Below are positions 11,300 to 23,184 of a stretch of DNA of 64,000 nucleotides, in pieces. The notes under the pieces were generated by a model that saw only the letters and a program-made list of their open reading frames with translations, did no database searches and was not told the origin of the DNA. Source of the DNA: Beta vulgaris subsp. vulgaris. Lineage: Eukaryota; Streptophyta; Magnoliopsida; Caryophyllales; Amaranthaceae. The translations under genes were made by a program, and so were the position numbers. The DNA lies in contig NC_079210.1 in NCBI RefSeq assembly GCF_026745355.1, positions 22,146,671 through 22,210,670 of the forward strand, read 5' to 3'. How positions within the stretch are numbered: position 1 is the stretch's first letter; each line of letters starts with the position of its first letter.

Positions 11300-13258
11300 A
11301 TGGAAAAAACCTCACGAAATTCACCTTTTCCAACCTCAAAAACTCCCAACTCCTCTAAAATGGAAAACTCCCCTTCTCCTACCAAAACGCTAGAAATCAA
11401 ATAAAATCAAGAAACACCCATTGATGAGCAAAAATTAGAATCTCCAAGAAGGAGTATGCGAAGAAGGAAGTTAATAGGGGAGGATGATGAAGAAGAATCC
11501 CCGGAACAAACTCAGGGGGAAGAAGAAATCACTCTTGTTCCTTCCAAAGGAACTGTTACTTCTTCTTCAAAGAAACGGGTTGAAAGAAGTGAATCACGGT
11601 ATGTGTTAGGTTTTTGCGTAGATCTAGAATGGGCAAATAATGTGAAATTTAATGAATTAACAGACATTCTAAAGGAACAGGGTATGGAATTCCTCTTTGA
11701 ATATGCTTTTAACAATGCTCTTGTTCCTTTAGCAACGGATGAATTCTGTACGAATTTTACCAACACTGATGGTCTTTGCACAACTGAAGTTAGGGGGAAG
11801 AAAATTAAGTTTAATCAAGAAACATTGGGAAAAGTTTGGGAAGTTCCTTGCCAATGAACAGATTTGTATTTTAAAAGGAAAGGAACAATTTCTTTCCCTA
11901 ATTTTCCTCAGGATAAAATTGTTGAACTATTTGGAGGAACTGCTAGTCAAAACAAACTAAACCACAACCTACTCTCTCCACTTCACAAAGTCCTGTTCAA
12001 TTTAGTATGGAGAGCACTCATTCCTCGCACTGAAAAGAGGAATGAAGTGGGTCTCTTAGACATGTGCTATATGTTCTGTTTAGATCACCACATACAAATC
12101 AACTTTCCCTCTCTGTTTATACATCTTACCCACTGTGTAGAAAACAAATGTGTTGTTGGTTATGGCGCCTTGATTACATCCCTCCTTCATCATTTTGAAG
12201 TTAAACTTACTGGTTGGCCCACTCTAGGAGTTAAGTAGGGAAATATCTTGAATGAGAAAACTCTTAATGGATTGGATCTCTCTGTTCAAGAGGGAGTACT
12301 CACTCAAGGGAGAACAGCTCCAGTTCTTCTAGCAAGAGGAAACTGTCTAGGGTAGTTGTTGAGGAACTGGAAGATGTTATTCTGGAGGAACCAATTCCTA
12401 CACCAAAGGAACCTCAACCAAAGAGGCGCAAACACATTGCCAAAAAGCCTACCCCTCCTGTTCCTAAAAGAGTGAGGCCGAGCACTAGATTGAAAATTGC
12501 TCTTTCTGCCTCTGTTCCTTCCAACAAGGACTCACCTTTAGTCCTTTCTGATGTGGAGGAACAGGAACACCACTCTCTCAAGGTACCCACTCCACCTTCA
12601 TCTCCAAAGCTTTTTGTTCCTCTCACCAAACTATCCTCTATCTCTCCCTCATCCTTTTCTGTTCCTTCCAGTTTTGAACAGATTAAGGATGAGTTGACTG
12701 GACCTAATCCCTTCTCCTCCACCTCTACAACTTTTCCACCACCACCACCATTTCTCCCTTCCATCTACAACACCTCCCCATCTGTTTCCACTCTAGGAAC
12801 TGATGGTCCTTCAACCCAACCTACTTCAGTTCCTCCACCAAAACCTCCTACTGCCTCTGGTTCCAAGGGTGAGGAATAAGCTCTCGGATGATTGTGGTTG
12901 GGTAACGATGTTTGTCTTCCTGCACAACATATGATAAAATTTTATAATATCTACACTGGACTTTAGATGCTAAAACTGACAAATGCTGGGTCTTATGAAA
13001 GTTCTAAGTGATACGGTGATTGAGAACAAAGAAGATGGAGACAATGGCCCTAGCCTTGGAGAGTTTGAAGGAGAGGTTGGTGCAAATCATGGTGAAGTGA
13101 TGAAGAAACTGGAGGATGTGGTGAAGAAGAAGTTGTTGAGGAACACAATTCCCCTTCCCTTTCTTAGTTTTTGTTCCTGTTTCCTTTCGAGGAACAAATT
13201 GTTGTTTAGTTTCTTTTCTTTTCTTTCTTGTTTTTTTTTTGGAACAAGTGCTATATAA
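11300..13258 (+). pseudogene. Env-like extra ORF of the SIRE-type element
   Basis: This region between RNase H and the 3' LTR is not part of ordinary copia pol. A frame opens at 11300, meets one stop at 11402 and continues to 11857. It then shifts (11864-12238) and resumes as a Pro/Ser-rich segment (12472-12879). An acidic, coiled-coil-like tail with 'EVMKKLEDVVKKKL' (about 13095-13140) follows. The stretch at 11610-11857 has 'LEWANNVKFNELTDILKEQG', an aromatic/charged pattern like the plant 'putative transposon protein' domain found beside retroelements. SIRE/Maximus elements are known to carry such an env-like ORF. Its function is unknown and no viral envelope activity is implied. Confidence 0.65.
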
Positions 13259-13499
13259 AAATGACTTTTGCTATTATGTCTTGTTTGTGATTATTTGTGC
13301 ATAATTTCTTCCTTGGAATGGCTAGTATTTGTGATTGATGTTTGAGCAAGTTTATCCTTTGACAATTCTAACTTAACCAAAATTGGTGCTTGCTTATGGT
13401 CTTAAGGTTTACAACCACTCTATAACATCACGAAGAGTCTACTCTTTTTGAGGATGACAAAGGGGGAAAAAGATTTAAGGAACAAACTGTAAATAAGTT

Positions 13500-13570
13500 A
13501 AGTTAAGTTAAGGTAAATGAAAAATCAAAAATAGGTTAAGGTAAATGAAAAATCAAAAATCAAACATTAA
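13500..13570 (+). repeat. Short tandem duplication before the 3' LTR
   Basis: GGTTAAGGTAAATGAAAAATC-type units, about 33 bases long, occur twice back to back, preceded by AAGTTAAGTTAAG. It lies in the untranslated tail of the copia element. Confidence 0.6.
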
Positions 13571-13680
13571 GTAGGTTACTTAATTTTGTTTTATTTTTCA
13601 TTTTCTCTTTATTGTTTTATTCTTTTCATTCACTTATATTATTTGTTATTTCCTTAGTTTGTACCTTTGTTGTCATCATC

Positions 13681-13694
13681 AAAAAGGGGGAAAT
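13681..13694 (+). other. Polypurine tract of the copia element
   Basis: AAAAAGGGGGAAAT lies directly before the TG of the 3' LTR, the expected plus-strand priming site. Confidence 0.85.
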
Positions 13695-15040
13695 TGTTGA
13701 ACCCTAGTTTTGATGATGACAAAGAAACAAAGATGCAAACTAAGTAGTGAACTAATGAGTTATTTAAGTGTATGATTTTTAAGGTATCAATGAAAGGAAC
13801 TAGGAGAATACGAAGTCAAGGAAGAAGTCAAGAGAGGATTTCAAAGACTAAGTAAAGATGTTTCTATAAGTTGATACTGGAGCAGCATTGGATCAAGAAG
13901 AATAAAAGCAAGGCGTTTTATTTTCTAGTTCCATTGTAAAGGAACAAGTAAGGATGGTAAGGAACATTGGAGTCTTATTTGAGAATGAGAGTTTGTTCCT
14001 TTCTAAGGAACAAACTAATGGCACTAAACGAATCTGTTAAAGGAACTTGAAATAAAAGGAACTAGACTTAGGCTTGAAGCAGTATAACGGTTCAATTATG
14101 AAGTTGAGTAAGTCATGCCTAAATAATAGGAACATTTTTATCAAGTGAAAATCAGTTTTAATAGAAAATCTTTTTAAGAAAAGATTTTGTTTTTCGAAAA
14201 AGAAAAGAAAATATTATCCGGTTTTTAAGAGATTTTATTTAAAAGATAATATTTTCTTAAAGATTAAAATTCAGTTTTAAATCTGTTTTAAAGTTAACTG
14301 ATTTTCGGATAAAGCTCAAGAAACTCCTAATCTTTAGGAGAGTGGCTAAACAATTCCACGTCCAAAAGAGATCATGGGATCATGGGATATGTAAGGAACG
14401 TGTTCCTTAGGGAAGGAACATCATGGGATAATGGATTTAACATGAACACGATTTCAATTCCCACGTTCTATATGTTTGTCACTATAAATATTGAAGTCTA
14501 AATAAGTTCCAAAGTGTGTCTGACTAAGTAATTAAGTGAGTTTAACTAATTAAGTGTCAGTGCCTTCATTCTCTCATAATAGCCATTTGTTCTTTGCTTT
14601 CTTACTCTAATTCCACTAAGCTTATTTCGATCAATTGTATTTTGGTTTTTGGGGTAAGGGACTTTGAGTGAAGTTCTGTAAGAGAGAAGCTTTGAGTAAA
14701 GCTAGTAAGAGTGAGAAAACTTCGAGTGAAGTTGAGAGGAACTATTGTTAAGGGAACAGTGGCTCAGGAACTTGAGTTTAGGAACTCAAGGTGTGGCTCG
14801 AGAATAGAATTAGGTTGTAACAAAGTTGTTTGGCCTAATTAGTGAAAGAGTTGAGTTTAAAATCCCTAGTGGTCGAGGTTGTTTCTTCTTGTTGGGCCCA
14901 AGAAGTTTTTCCTCGTAAAAATCCCTTGTGTTCCTCTAGCTTGTTTATTTGTTTAAGTTTAAATTTCCGCAAAAAGTTACGTTTATTTCTACACATACAA
15001 TTCACCCCCCCCCTCTTGTAGTGTTCCTAGGGAAATAACA
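13695..15040 (+). repeat. 3' LTR of the SIRE-type copia element
   Basis: It begins TGTTGAACCCTAG, ends GGAAATAACA and is followed by the target duplication TGGAG. It aligns with the 5' LTR throughout. Confidence 0.9.
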
Positions 15041-15045
15041 TGGAG

Positions 15046-16579
15046 GATACCTGCATTAGCACTGGTAGTATTATTTAAAAATAAAATTAACTATTAATTG
15101 GGCTTTTAGAAAGTGGACCTTCAAAATACAATTAATTATTATAAATAATTAATTAAGCTTGTAAAACTAAATAAAGATTATGTTTGTTCTTATGATTTTG
15201 GGTTTGGCTCTTCAGATTGATCTTCCGTTGGACCGTACTAATTTGGATGACTATATTTTGCATCATAATTGGTTACTAAAATGGGGAGACACGATTAAGT
15301 GTCTACAAAAGCCCTCACTTTGAAAGTGAAAGTCAAAGTAGTTTATGTCGAGACGTTGAACAACCCTAGATGCTCTGTATTTTGGAATCGATCTATATGT
15401 TGCTAGTTTATGCAAAACAAAGATAATTTGCAAGACGCTAACTACAAGCAATTTGAGTAGCCTGCATGAGAAGGTGTTAGCACATAAGTGCAAACAACTT
15501 AGATAATAATGCACATTTGGTATGAATCAAATATTATTTAGGCACTTAGTTGTAATGAATACGATATTTGGGAGTGCCGCACGTCATGCAACAACTAGTA
15601 TATCATAAAAATGACAAACCATATGTTCCTCTGTTCAAAACTTTTATTTATTAATATTTTGTGTTCCCTTTTGTTACTTTATCTCCTAACGTTTGTCTTT
15701 CTCATAATTATCATATGGTTTAAGAGAAGTTGAATAAATCTCCTAATAACTTATCAAAATTAACAAATTATAACTATATACAGTACTTAGCAAACCCAAA
15801 ATTACAACCGTGTAACAATAATGTCTAACTCACTTACTCGTGAAAGATTGACCAATGATAGTTTCCAACCTAGTAGAACCCCTTTCATTTTACTTATATA
15901 AAATTTTACAACCCAAATAACAAAAAAAAAATAGAATCTGAAATTTATATTTAGAAGTAATTTATTAAGACTTGAACATAACTTTTATTTTGTGCGTTAT
16001 ACAAAATATATATAGAAAACAAGTTAAACTTAGAAAACATAGTGGATAGACCCTTGAGTAAATTCTTACATACATGATTTGCATCATATCTTAGAATTAC
16101 ATTTGAGCTACTCGTTCATAACAAAAGAAAGACATGAAGACAAACTGATGAGTGATGACAAACTTACAACTCCACATAGTACTTGTTTATAGTAGTATCA
16201 TACAAACACACATACATACTCACATGCTGTCGCTCTCTCTCCTCCTTTAGAAGAGGGCTCCATTTTTAGCCTAACAACAAACATTTCCAGATCACTCTAC
16301 TAAAGTAGGACCCAAAAAATAAAAGACTCAAATGATAGATATTTGGAAGGAAAAAGGAAAAATGAAAGAGCATCGAGTGGAATCCCACGACCTTGAGTTG
16401 CCATCCCTTGCAAGTTAAAGTCTTGAGGAATGGTAATCTTCATAGCTCCTTATGCACCAAAACAAGGCGCATCGGATGCTACTTTTCATTTCCCTTTCAA
16501 AAAAGGAAAAGTAAAACAAGGATAGTGCGTTAAATATTAAGAAAAATAATTAAACAAGGGCCGTTTTCTGGTCCATAAG
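15046..16579. other. Intergenic, with LTR-like terminus copy 2 and expansin 3' flank
   Basis: Up to 15307 this continues the older repeat seen at 4112-4399 and ends GGGGAGACACGATTAAGTG plus TCTACA, related to 278-375 and 62075-62160. From 15308 to about 16440 it is AT-rich without a supported gene. The last 140 bases before 16580 are the likely 3' untranslated region of the minus-strand expansin gene. Confidence 0.45.
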
Positions 16580-19500
16580 TTAAGGGTGGAAGTTAAGGCG
16601 AGAAGTGTAGGTTGCTGTCGGTGACCAATTCCGGGGAATAACATCTCTGGTTGAAAGAGTTCTTCCCGTTGAAAGTGTTGTCAATTTTACTGAAAATGGG
16701 CCCTTTAAAGGTCCCCCAATTATGCACCAATTTGCTCCCCACAAATGCGTCATTTCTATCCATTCATTGGATGTCGCCTGCAAAATCCAAATCAAAACAC
16801 TCACTTGTTAACTTTAAGCTACATAATTCCAAGTTCCAACTCTTTCAATCACTATGTTCATGTAGAGAAATATGATTGACTTATAGTGTCAATTGGATAA
16901 AAGAAATATCTCAACGTAAAATAACAACCAACCAATATTAATTAAGATGTGTTGTTGATACACAATAGCAAGCTCTCGTCCACGAACATCTCATACATCA
17001 TTTTTTAATGAGTGCTTCGACTTGTCTGAACTATTATGGAGTATTATTTACATCTGATTCGAGACTATAATTTTCTCGGATTGAATTTGATCAACCTTTT
17101 AAGAATTTCCTTATTAAGTGAAGAGAAAGTAGGAGGAGGGTCTTACAATAAGTAGTTGGATGTAGAACTTAACCATGAGTTTTTCCATAATGATAATGAT
17201 CATGACGTGCAAAGATTATATAACATGACAATACGTTGAGATCACATGATCAGTTATGTTACTACACATAATTGAAGTTTAAGAAAGGATGATTTGCTAA
17301 TATATACAGCTATAGTCGAAACTATAATCAAGTGTTGTACTATTATAAGCCAACCAAATTCTTTTTCATATGAAGTCCACAAAGATGCTTATTTTTCCTA
17401 TGATTTGTGTCACTATTATTGTAATTCCTAGTGGAGTATATATACTGACATTAGACTGTACATCTTTTACTTTTAGCTACTTGATTTGTCCAGTACTATG
17501 CAATTCATAGTGGAGATGAGAATTGCTTGTAAATTGAAAAAAAAAAAGACTCCATATTTTACTTTTAGATGTGAAGCATATGCCCACGTACTTTTGCAAT
17601 TCGTTTGGTATTCAGTAATAAATAGTGACTACAACAAATAGCAATGTTATATATGTATATACATGTTCATGACGAATATTGCATTTCAATGTATCTACGA
17701 GAATCAATAGCGTAGGACTTATCTCCCAAAATTATTATAAATTCATTACCATCACTATTATTTATAACCTCTGTTATTTTTTAGATGTAACATTTGATTA
17801 CTTTAATCCACCCACCCAAAATTTAAAAAAAAAACAAAAGAGGTATTACCAGATTTAACACCTACTTTTTTTTATTAAAAAAAATGATGGATGCAAACAA
17901 TTCAGAAGATAAGGTTAAAATATACCAACTACAGTTTATCAGCAATAGGATTTTATCCTGTTTTAAGTAGTTATGGGAAGTTTAGTTTATAAACAAGTTG
18001 CAGACGACTTCATTGAACATATAATGGTGCACATGAGCAAGATTTCCATACTAATTAAACTATAAGATAGAATGATAGATAATAATAATATAATGTAATT
18101 ATGTAACACCCCAAAAATTATATGTAATGACAGTCTCATAAATGGCTATATTTTTTTTCTGGCAAGGAAGGCATTATTCTTCCCGTTACAGGAAGACTTA
18201 AAGAGTTAAAGTAAGGTAGGGTCTTTTTGCATGTTCTCTCACTGATATTTTTTCAGTAAAGAGGGTCAAGCAAGAAAGTTGGGTTGCAAAAGTTATCATC
18301 TTCAGGACTTCAGCACATTGCATTTACACTTTGTCACGACCAAAACTGACACCATACTAATTCATCACGACCAAAGTACAAAACTTTTTTCATCTTTTTT
18401 ACTCATAATTGTGGCATGAGAACGTTGATTATTTGGTGCTATATACAATCTTCTTCCGTGATATTTGGGAATTTATGTAATTATGTATTAAAAAAAGTTG
18501 TCCACTTATGTTTATTAGGTTTTTACCAAGAAAATATATTATTGCCCATATAGATCTCCATTCTCCACTCCTTTTTCTCAGTGCATTTTAGTCATAAAGA
18601 TGTTACTTTTTTGAAGATGTAAGATGTATGCTATGCACCACTTATTAGTGATCTTTTTATAATAATAATATAAAATACTCTATTATTATCATGGAAAAAA
18701 CTGCAAACTCTTATGTTCACCAGATGTTGTGTACATCCAAGATTTTTGCAAGCCAGTGTGTGCACACAACCATCACAAATAAACGAACATCCGGTGCAGG
18801 TGTAAGACTATTAAAGTATTAATGTTGTATAATTATATAATACCTCTCTTATATGCATTGAACCAACATCTCCATCTCCATCCTCAAATTCCACCAGAAG
18901 GGAAAGCCAATAATTAGTGGAGCCTTCATTTACGTGGAATGCTACTTTCTTTCCAGGATATTTACAAGGTGTCCTGCAATTTTCATGGCAAATATAAATC
19001 AGAAAAGTATTCTCAACAAAAAACTAATAAATTAAGATTAGAGTTTGAGTTTGTTGTACTCTTTGTTCTTAATTTTCAGTATATCAAAGTCATTATAATC
19101 CGAAAAGGATGTTATAGGTTGTTCCCGTAATTTGCTTTCCTTGTCAACAAGCAAATTTTATAATTCATTAATCTTTTTGTTTGCTTCCTTGATTAACTAA
19201 AAACGCAATTGAAAAATAACATTAACAGCAAAATAAAAGGGTGTTAGGCAATTACAATTTTGGAGCAAAAAGAGAGTTTTGGCCCACTTTTAGAGTTTTA
19301 ACTAGTCCAAAACTCTAAGGGCCTGTTCTCTTCGGCATAAAACAACTGAACTGAATTGAACTGAATTGAATTGAACTGAACTGAATTGAACTGAAATGAA
19401 TAGTGATATGTGAGAGTAAAAGTATTGTCAAGAGCTGAACTGAACTAAACTGATCTGAACTTATCTGAACTGATCTGATCTGAACTAAACTGAACTGAAA

Positions 19501-21596
19501 ATAAGTTGGGGTGAACAGACCCTAAAAGGAGTGTTTGGTAAAATAGAGTTTTAGAGAGAGTTTCGGAATGAAAACTCTCAAAATAAAAAAGCTCCTAATA
19601 GGAGCTTTTCTTTAGAGAATTAGGTGGAAATATGTTCAATGGTTTTTTTGCCTCTAATAATACTTCACATTTTATTAAAATGTCTATAAATATCATTTTA
19701 CTCTAACAAATGGCAATAAACTTTTATTAACAATCAATTAATTGTTACTAAACACATTTTAAAAAAAAACTTGTCAAATTAGCTATCAAATCTGTTAAAA
19801 AAAAAAGTTAAAACTCTAACAACAAACTCTAAACTCTAAATTCATTTTTATAAAATAGGGCCAAAGTGGGTGCAGTTCGTGATGATAGATGGGTGATTAA
19901 AATAAGAAAAACGAACACTTATGGGCACAACCTTAATTTTATAACCTTCCACACTGAATGAAAAAATTATTATTGGTTTAACTATTTTACCCTCGAGTGT
20001 TGTGAAATCTGAATCGAAAACATAAAGTAAAAGGATTTAACAAATTAAATTTTAGTCAGTAACAAACAGACCAGTGAGAATACTAGAACTGTACCACATC
20101 AGTGTAGTCAAATAGTCAAAATCATGAACGTCACAAAAGCTACCAGTCAAAAAAGCCAAAGCATAAGCGAACAAAGCAAAAGTACCCCAAATTTCCAAAT
20201 TTACCCCTACTAATATAAGAACAAAGCCAAAAGTATAGTAAAAAGATCAAGGCCATTATTGTCAATTAGTTGGTAGTCAAGGACTTAAGCTGCTTTCAGT
20301 TAACTAACAAACTTTTCAACTAACCCAAAAAAGGCTAAACTCAAACAAAATAGAAGGAAAAAAAGAAAGTGACCTTCGGTAAATGACGTTAATGACCCCA
20401 CGGTTTCGAAGCTGACCGCCTTCACCGGAGATGGCTAAGTGGCCGAAAGCGGCCCCGCTGAGGTCAAAATGGGTATTTCCACCAGAGCAATAACCACCAG
20501 GACATTCATCAGTAATAATAACAGTAGCGGCTCTCCTTGAACAAATTTCACTGTCTAAACACTTGACTTTGTAACATGCCCCGCACCCTTCACCTTTCTT
20601 GAATAGGATCGGGCTCACCGCTCCTACACGTGCCCTAAATGGTTTCACATCTACTAAGGTCCCGTACCCGCATGCCCCACCTGCATGAAATTCCATTCGT
20701 TTAATTAATCACAATTATAACAACATATCAATCAATTATGAGCATATTTTGTGCATAAGGATGTTGTATGGTTTATATGAATCTATTTTTATGAGTCAAT
20801 TTTACATAATCGACTCAAATTTATTTACTAGTTATTGGTATGAAAGATGGACTTGAATGTCACACGTTCATCAAATAACCCGAACACTCATTTTCAATTG
20901 AATTTTTTTCTGAACTTATCAACATTTACGGACTTATTATTTTGAGACGAACGTAATACGCCTTGATATAGTTGTGCCAAGGGTGAAAGTCAATGTCTAG
21001 TGGTAACTGACAAAGTGTAGCATGAAGAGCTAAAATCATGTAATATTCTTTAAACTAAATTAAGCAAGTAAAGCTTTTTAATGATGTTGGAAAGAAATTA
21101 AATTAGAGCTACATTACACCTCCATATCTTGCTGTAACTAAACTAAGCACTGGAGGACCAATTAGTCAAGCTTATAAAAACGCATTGCTGAATTCCCACA
21201 TCAATATACTTCAGAGTAGAAAGTGCTTATAAGGTACTAATTTAGAGAATAAAATATACAATTAGAGGAAAATTAAGCTAAACATGAAATTTAATCAATT
21301 AGTGGAATTCGGAGAAATCAAGGAGAGGTGCAAAGTATACGAAGCATGCATTAATTAAAGTTTTAAAAACAAAAACCAAAATTTGGAGATAACCAAAAAA
21401 AAAGAAAAAACTTACCAACACTTCCATCGCCGTTTGGTTCACCGTACCAAGTAGCAGTGGCGGGTTTCCAATGTGAGTTAGAACTCTTGTGCAAATTCAA
21501 AGCAAAAACCTCCGCAACCCCAAAAACCAAAAATGCCCCTACTAAGCAAATGCTCAAATGCTTCACAGATGACCACATTGCGGGTGAATATGTCAT
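16580..21596 (-). CDS. Beta-expansin, EXPB3-like, four exons
   Basis: The product is a secreted cell-wall loosening protein of 271 residues. Exons are 21416-21596, 20374-20680, 18844-18973 and 16580-16777. All introns are GT...AG (GTAAGT, GTCACT, GTATTA donors; GCAG acceptors), and the frame is kept across each junction. A hydrophobic signal peptide comes first (LSICLVGAFLVFGVAEVFA). 'HWKPATATWYG' then starts the double-psi barrel with 'GGACGYG', 'GACYKVKC', 'DECPGGYC' and the HFD motif in 'THFDLSG'. Exons 3 and 4 encode the C-terminal grass-pollen-allergen-like cellulose-binding domain ('YWLSLLVEFEDGDGD', 'WGANWCIIGGPLKGPFSVKL'). Length and three-intron structure fit EXPB genes. Translation could also start at an internal ATG at 21578, giving 265 residues. 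No lesion is seen, so it is probably active. Confidence 0.96.
17766..17815 (+). repeat. Stowaway-like MITE end fragment in expansin intron 3
   Basis: CCTCTGTTATTTTTTAGATGTAACAT matches the start of the complete Stowaway element at 47346 (CCTCTG...TTTAGATGTAACAT). No partner inverted repeat is visible nearby, so it looks like a truncated copy in the 2066 bp intron. Confidence 0.45.
19319..19522. mobile_element. Tourist/PIF-Harbinger-like MITE in expansin intron 2
   Basis: The 204 bp element has inverted ends GGGCCTGTTC and GAACAGACCC (one mismatch) flanked by TAA on both sides (19316-19318 and 19523-19525), the Harbinger target duplication. The interior is an array of CTGAACTGAAT-type pentamer/decamer repeats. 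Flanking AACTCTAA-rich sequence (about 19260-19870) may be an older MITE into which it jumped. Confidence 0.8.
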
Positions 21597-21599
21597 TTC

Positions 21600-21760
21600 A
21601 CAAAGTATTTACAGCAGCCTAACAGCGGCAGCGGAGAAGGAGAGAGAGAGGGGGGTGAAAATTGAGACAGAGAACTACCGACACTTCTCTTTCTCCACTC
21701 TATACTTATTTTGGGGGGCAACAAAGAATTTGTTTTGTTTGCCCTAAAAATAAAAAGAGG
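21600..21760 (-). promoter_or_regulatory. Expansin 5' leader and possible TATA region
   Basis: Upstream of the expansin start, the minus strand has a pyrimidine-rich leader (CCCCCCTCTCTCTCTCCTTC, about 21637-21658). Further up, about 105 bases from the ATG, is AAGTATAGAGTGG, a weak TATA-like element. Position is right for a plant core promoter, but nothing proves the start site. Confidence 0.35.
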
Positions 21761-22074
21761 TTAAGTGATGTAAATGTTAGTTTGTTCTGTTTTTCAGACC
21801 CAAACTAGTTGGTTTCTTTTATAATGCCACAAAAGCCGAAGGTTGTCACTCACAGTAACGCACACTAGCTTTTTATTTTATAAAAAATTGTTTTTAGAGG
21901 GGCCTATTTGTTGATTATTTTTGACTTAATTACCTAACTGCCACTACTGGTGGGCGGTCCCAATAACGGTTTTGGCGTTAATTCCGCTTGATTCGTATCT
22001 CTTTTGTTCGTTTTCCATTGGAAGTTAGCTAGTTCATGTAATTGGTTGATTTGGATGTGATTTTGTTTCTTTTA
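21761..22074. other. Expansin upstream region, no gene
   Basis: AT-rich sequence between the expansin leader and the Stowaway-like element at 22075. No reading frame or repeat recognised. It probably contains upstream promoter sequence of the expansin gene. Confidence 0.4.
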
Positions 22075-22189
22075 CTCCCTCTTTTCCATGATGTAGTACT
22101 TGTTTCTTTTTTGAGAGTCCGACACAATATTTTCGTCGGACCACTTCAGTTAGAAGCACTTGTGCTTCAGTTAGACTTATTTGGGTTTC

Positions 22190-22405
22190 AGTTGGTCTTT
22201 ATTTTTTTTTCAGGTAGTTTTCATTTTTTTTCAGGTAGTCTTCATTTTTTTCAGTTAGTCTTCTTTTTCGTCAGTTAGTCTTACCTTTTTTTTCAGTTAG
22301 TCTTAAGTTTTTTTTTCAGTTAGTCTCAAGTTTTTTTCAGTTAGTCTTACTTTTTTTTTTTCAGTTAGTCTTCATTTTTTTCAGTTAGTCTTCATTTTTT
22401 TTCAG
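22190..22405 (+). repeat. Minisatellite of TTTTTTCAGTTAGTCTT units
   Basis: About ten imperfect tandem copies of an 18-24 base unit, T-run plus CAGTTAGTCTTC, differing mainly in the length of the T-run. It lies inside the Stowaway-like element. Confidence 0.85.
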
Positions 22406-22799
22406 TTGGATGTCTTCTAAGTTCAGTTACTTACCATACCAAGTATTTTTCTGTCTCCACTTTCTATATCTTCTTCGCCTCTTTCTCAGTCTCTATCTTC
22501 TCTTACTAACTCTCTCTATCTCTCCTCCATTTAACAAAAAGTACACAAATCTGGCCTTTGCAACGAAGAAGAAAACATTTGGAAACAAAACACTGCTTGT
22601 TTCGGGATTTCTTGTTTGAGTTTTAAGTTTTGAGTTTTGAGTTTGAGTTTAGTTTACCCCTCTTTTCTTCTCAATGGACCACACCACACCAGTCACCATT
22701 GAAACGTATCACAGAAGGATGGTCCAGGTCCACCACGTCTTCTGTTGTTCATCTCTCATTGGTCCACGCTTTCACGTCCTTTTACTACAATATCCCCGC

Positions 22800-22900
22800 C
22801 ATCACAACAAGGTGGCGGAGGAAGAAGATGAAGAAGAAGGAGCAGTGGCGCGGCGACGGCGGAGGAAGAAGATGAAGAAGGAGCAGAGGCGCCATTTTCG
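22800..22900 (+). repeat. Short direct repeat GGCGGAGGAAGAAGATGAAGA
   Basis: GCGGAGGAAGAAGATGAAGA is present twice (about 22814 and 22858), each followed by GAAGGAGCAG. It creates a short Glu/Lys-rich open frame that is probably not a gene. Confidence 0.7.
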
Positions 22901-23184
22901 CGGCTTCGTCCGACGAAACATATTGGGTCAGACGATCTGACCCAATAGTTTCACTTCTTTTTTACACGATCTCCAAGACGTAATTTTGACTTTTAATCTC
23001 TTCAATTTCGTATTAATAAAAAATATAAAAAGTTGATATTATGAAACTACACATTGAGACGAATCTAACAAGATTCCACATAAATATGTTTTTTATATAT
23101 ACAAATGAGAATATTCGGTCAAAAATTTTAAAGTTTGACCCACCAAAAATGAAGTATGCACTATATTATGGGACGGAGGGAGTA

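Larger units (their letters stand above)
4400..15040 (+). mobile_element. Ty1/copia retrotransposon, SIRE type, complete but decayed
   Basis: The element is bounded by perfect 5 bp duplications TGGAG (4395-4399 and 15041-15045). Two LTRs of about 1.33 kb begin TGTTGAACCC and end AAATAACA. A tRNA-iMet primer site follows the 5' LTR and a purine tract precedes the 3' LTR. Domain order is gag, protease, integrase, RT, RNase H, which defines copia. A further ORF region of about 1.9 kb lies between RNase H and the 3' LTR, as in the SIRE/Maximus lineage (10.6 kb total, typical size). All coding parts carry frameshifts and stops, so it is not autonomous. The LTRs remain similar along their full length with scattered single-base differences and indels. 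Confidence 0.93.
22075..23182. mobile_element. Enlarged Stowaway-like element, 1.1 kb
   Basis: Ends are CTCCCTCTTTTCCATGATGT and, on the other strand, CTCCCTCCGTCCCATAATAT, flanked by TA on both sides (22073-22074 and 23183-23184), as in Tc1/mariner Stowaway MITEs. At 1108 bp it is much longer than a normal MITE because the interior holds a TCAGTTAGTCTT minisatellite and a GC-rich gene-like segment (22674-22940). No transposase is visible. Confidence 0.7.

Noticed and set aside
16380..16460. Short minus-strand frame just after the expansin stop
   Set aside because: No start context or family likeness; it lies where the 3' untranslated region is expected.
18102..18140. TGTAACACCCC, same start as the solo-LTR-like elements
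   Set aside because: No matching end, internal motif or target duplication nearby; probably chance or a tiny remnant in the expansin intron.
22042..22278. Phe/Leu-rich frame
   Set aside because: Mostly the T-rich TCAGTTAGTCTT minisatellite; no domain.
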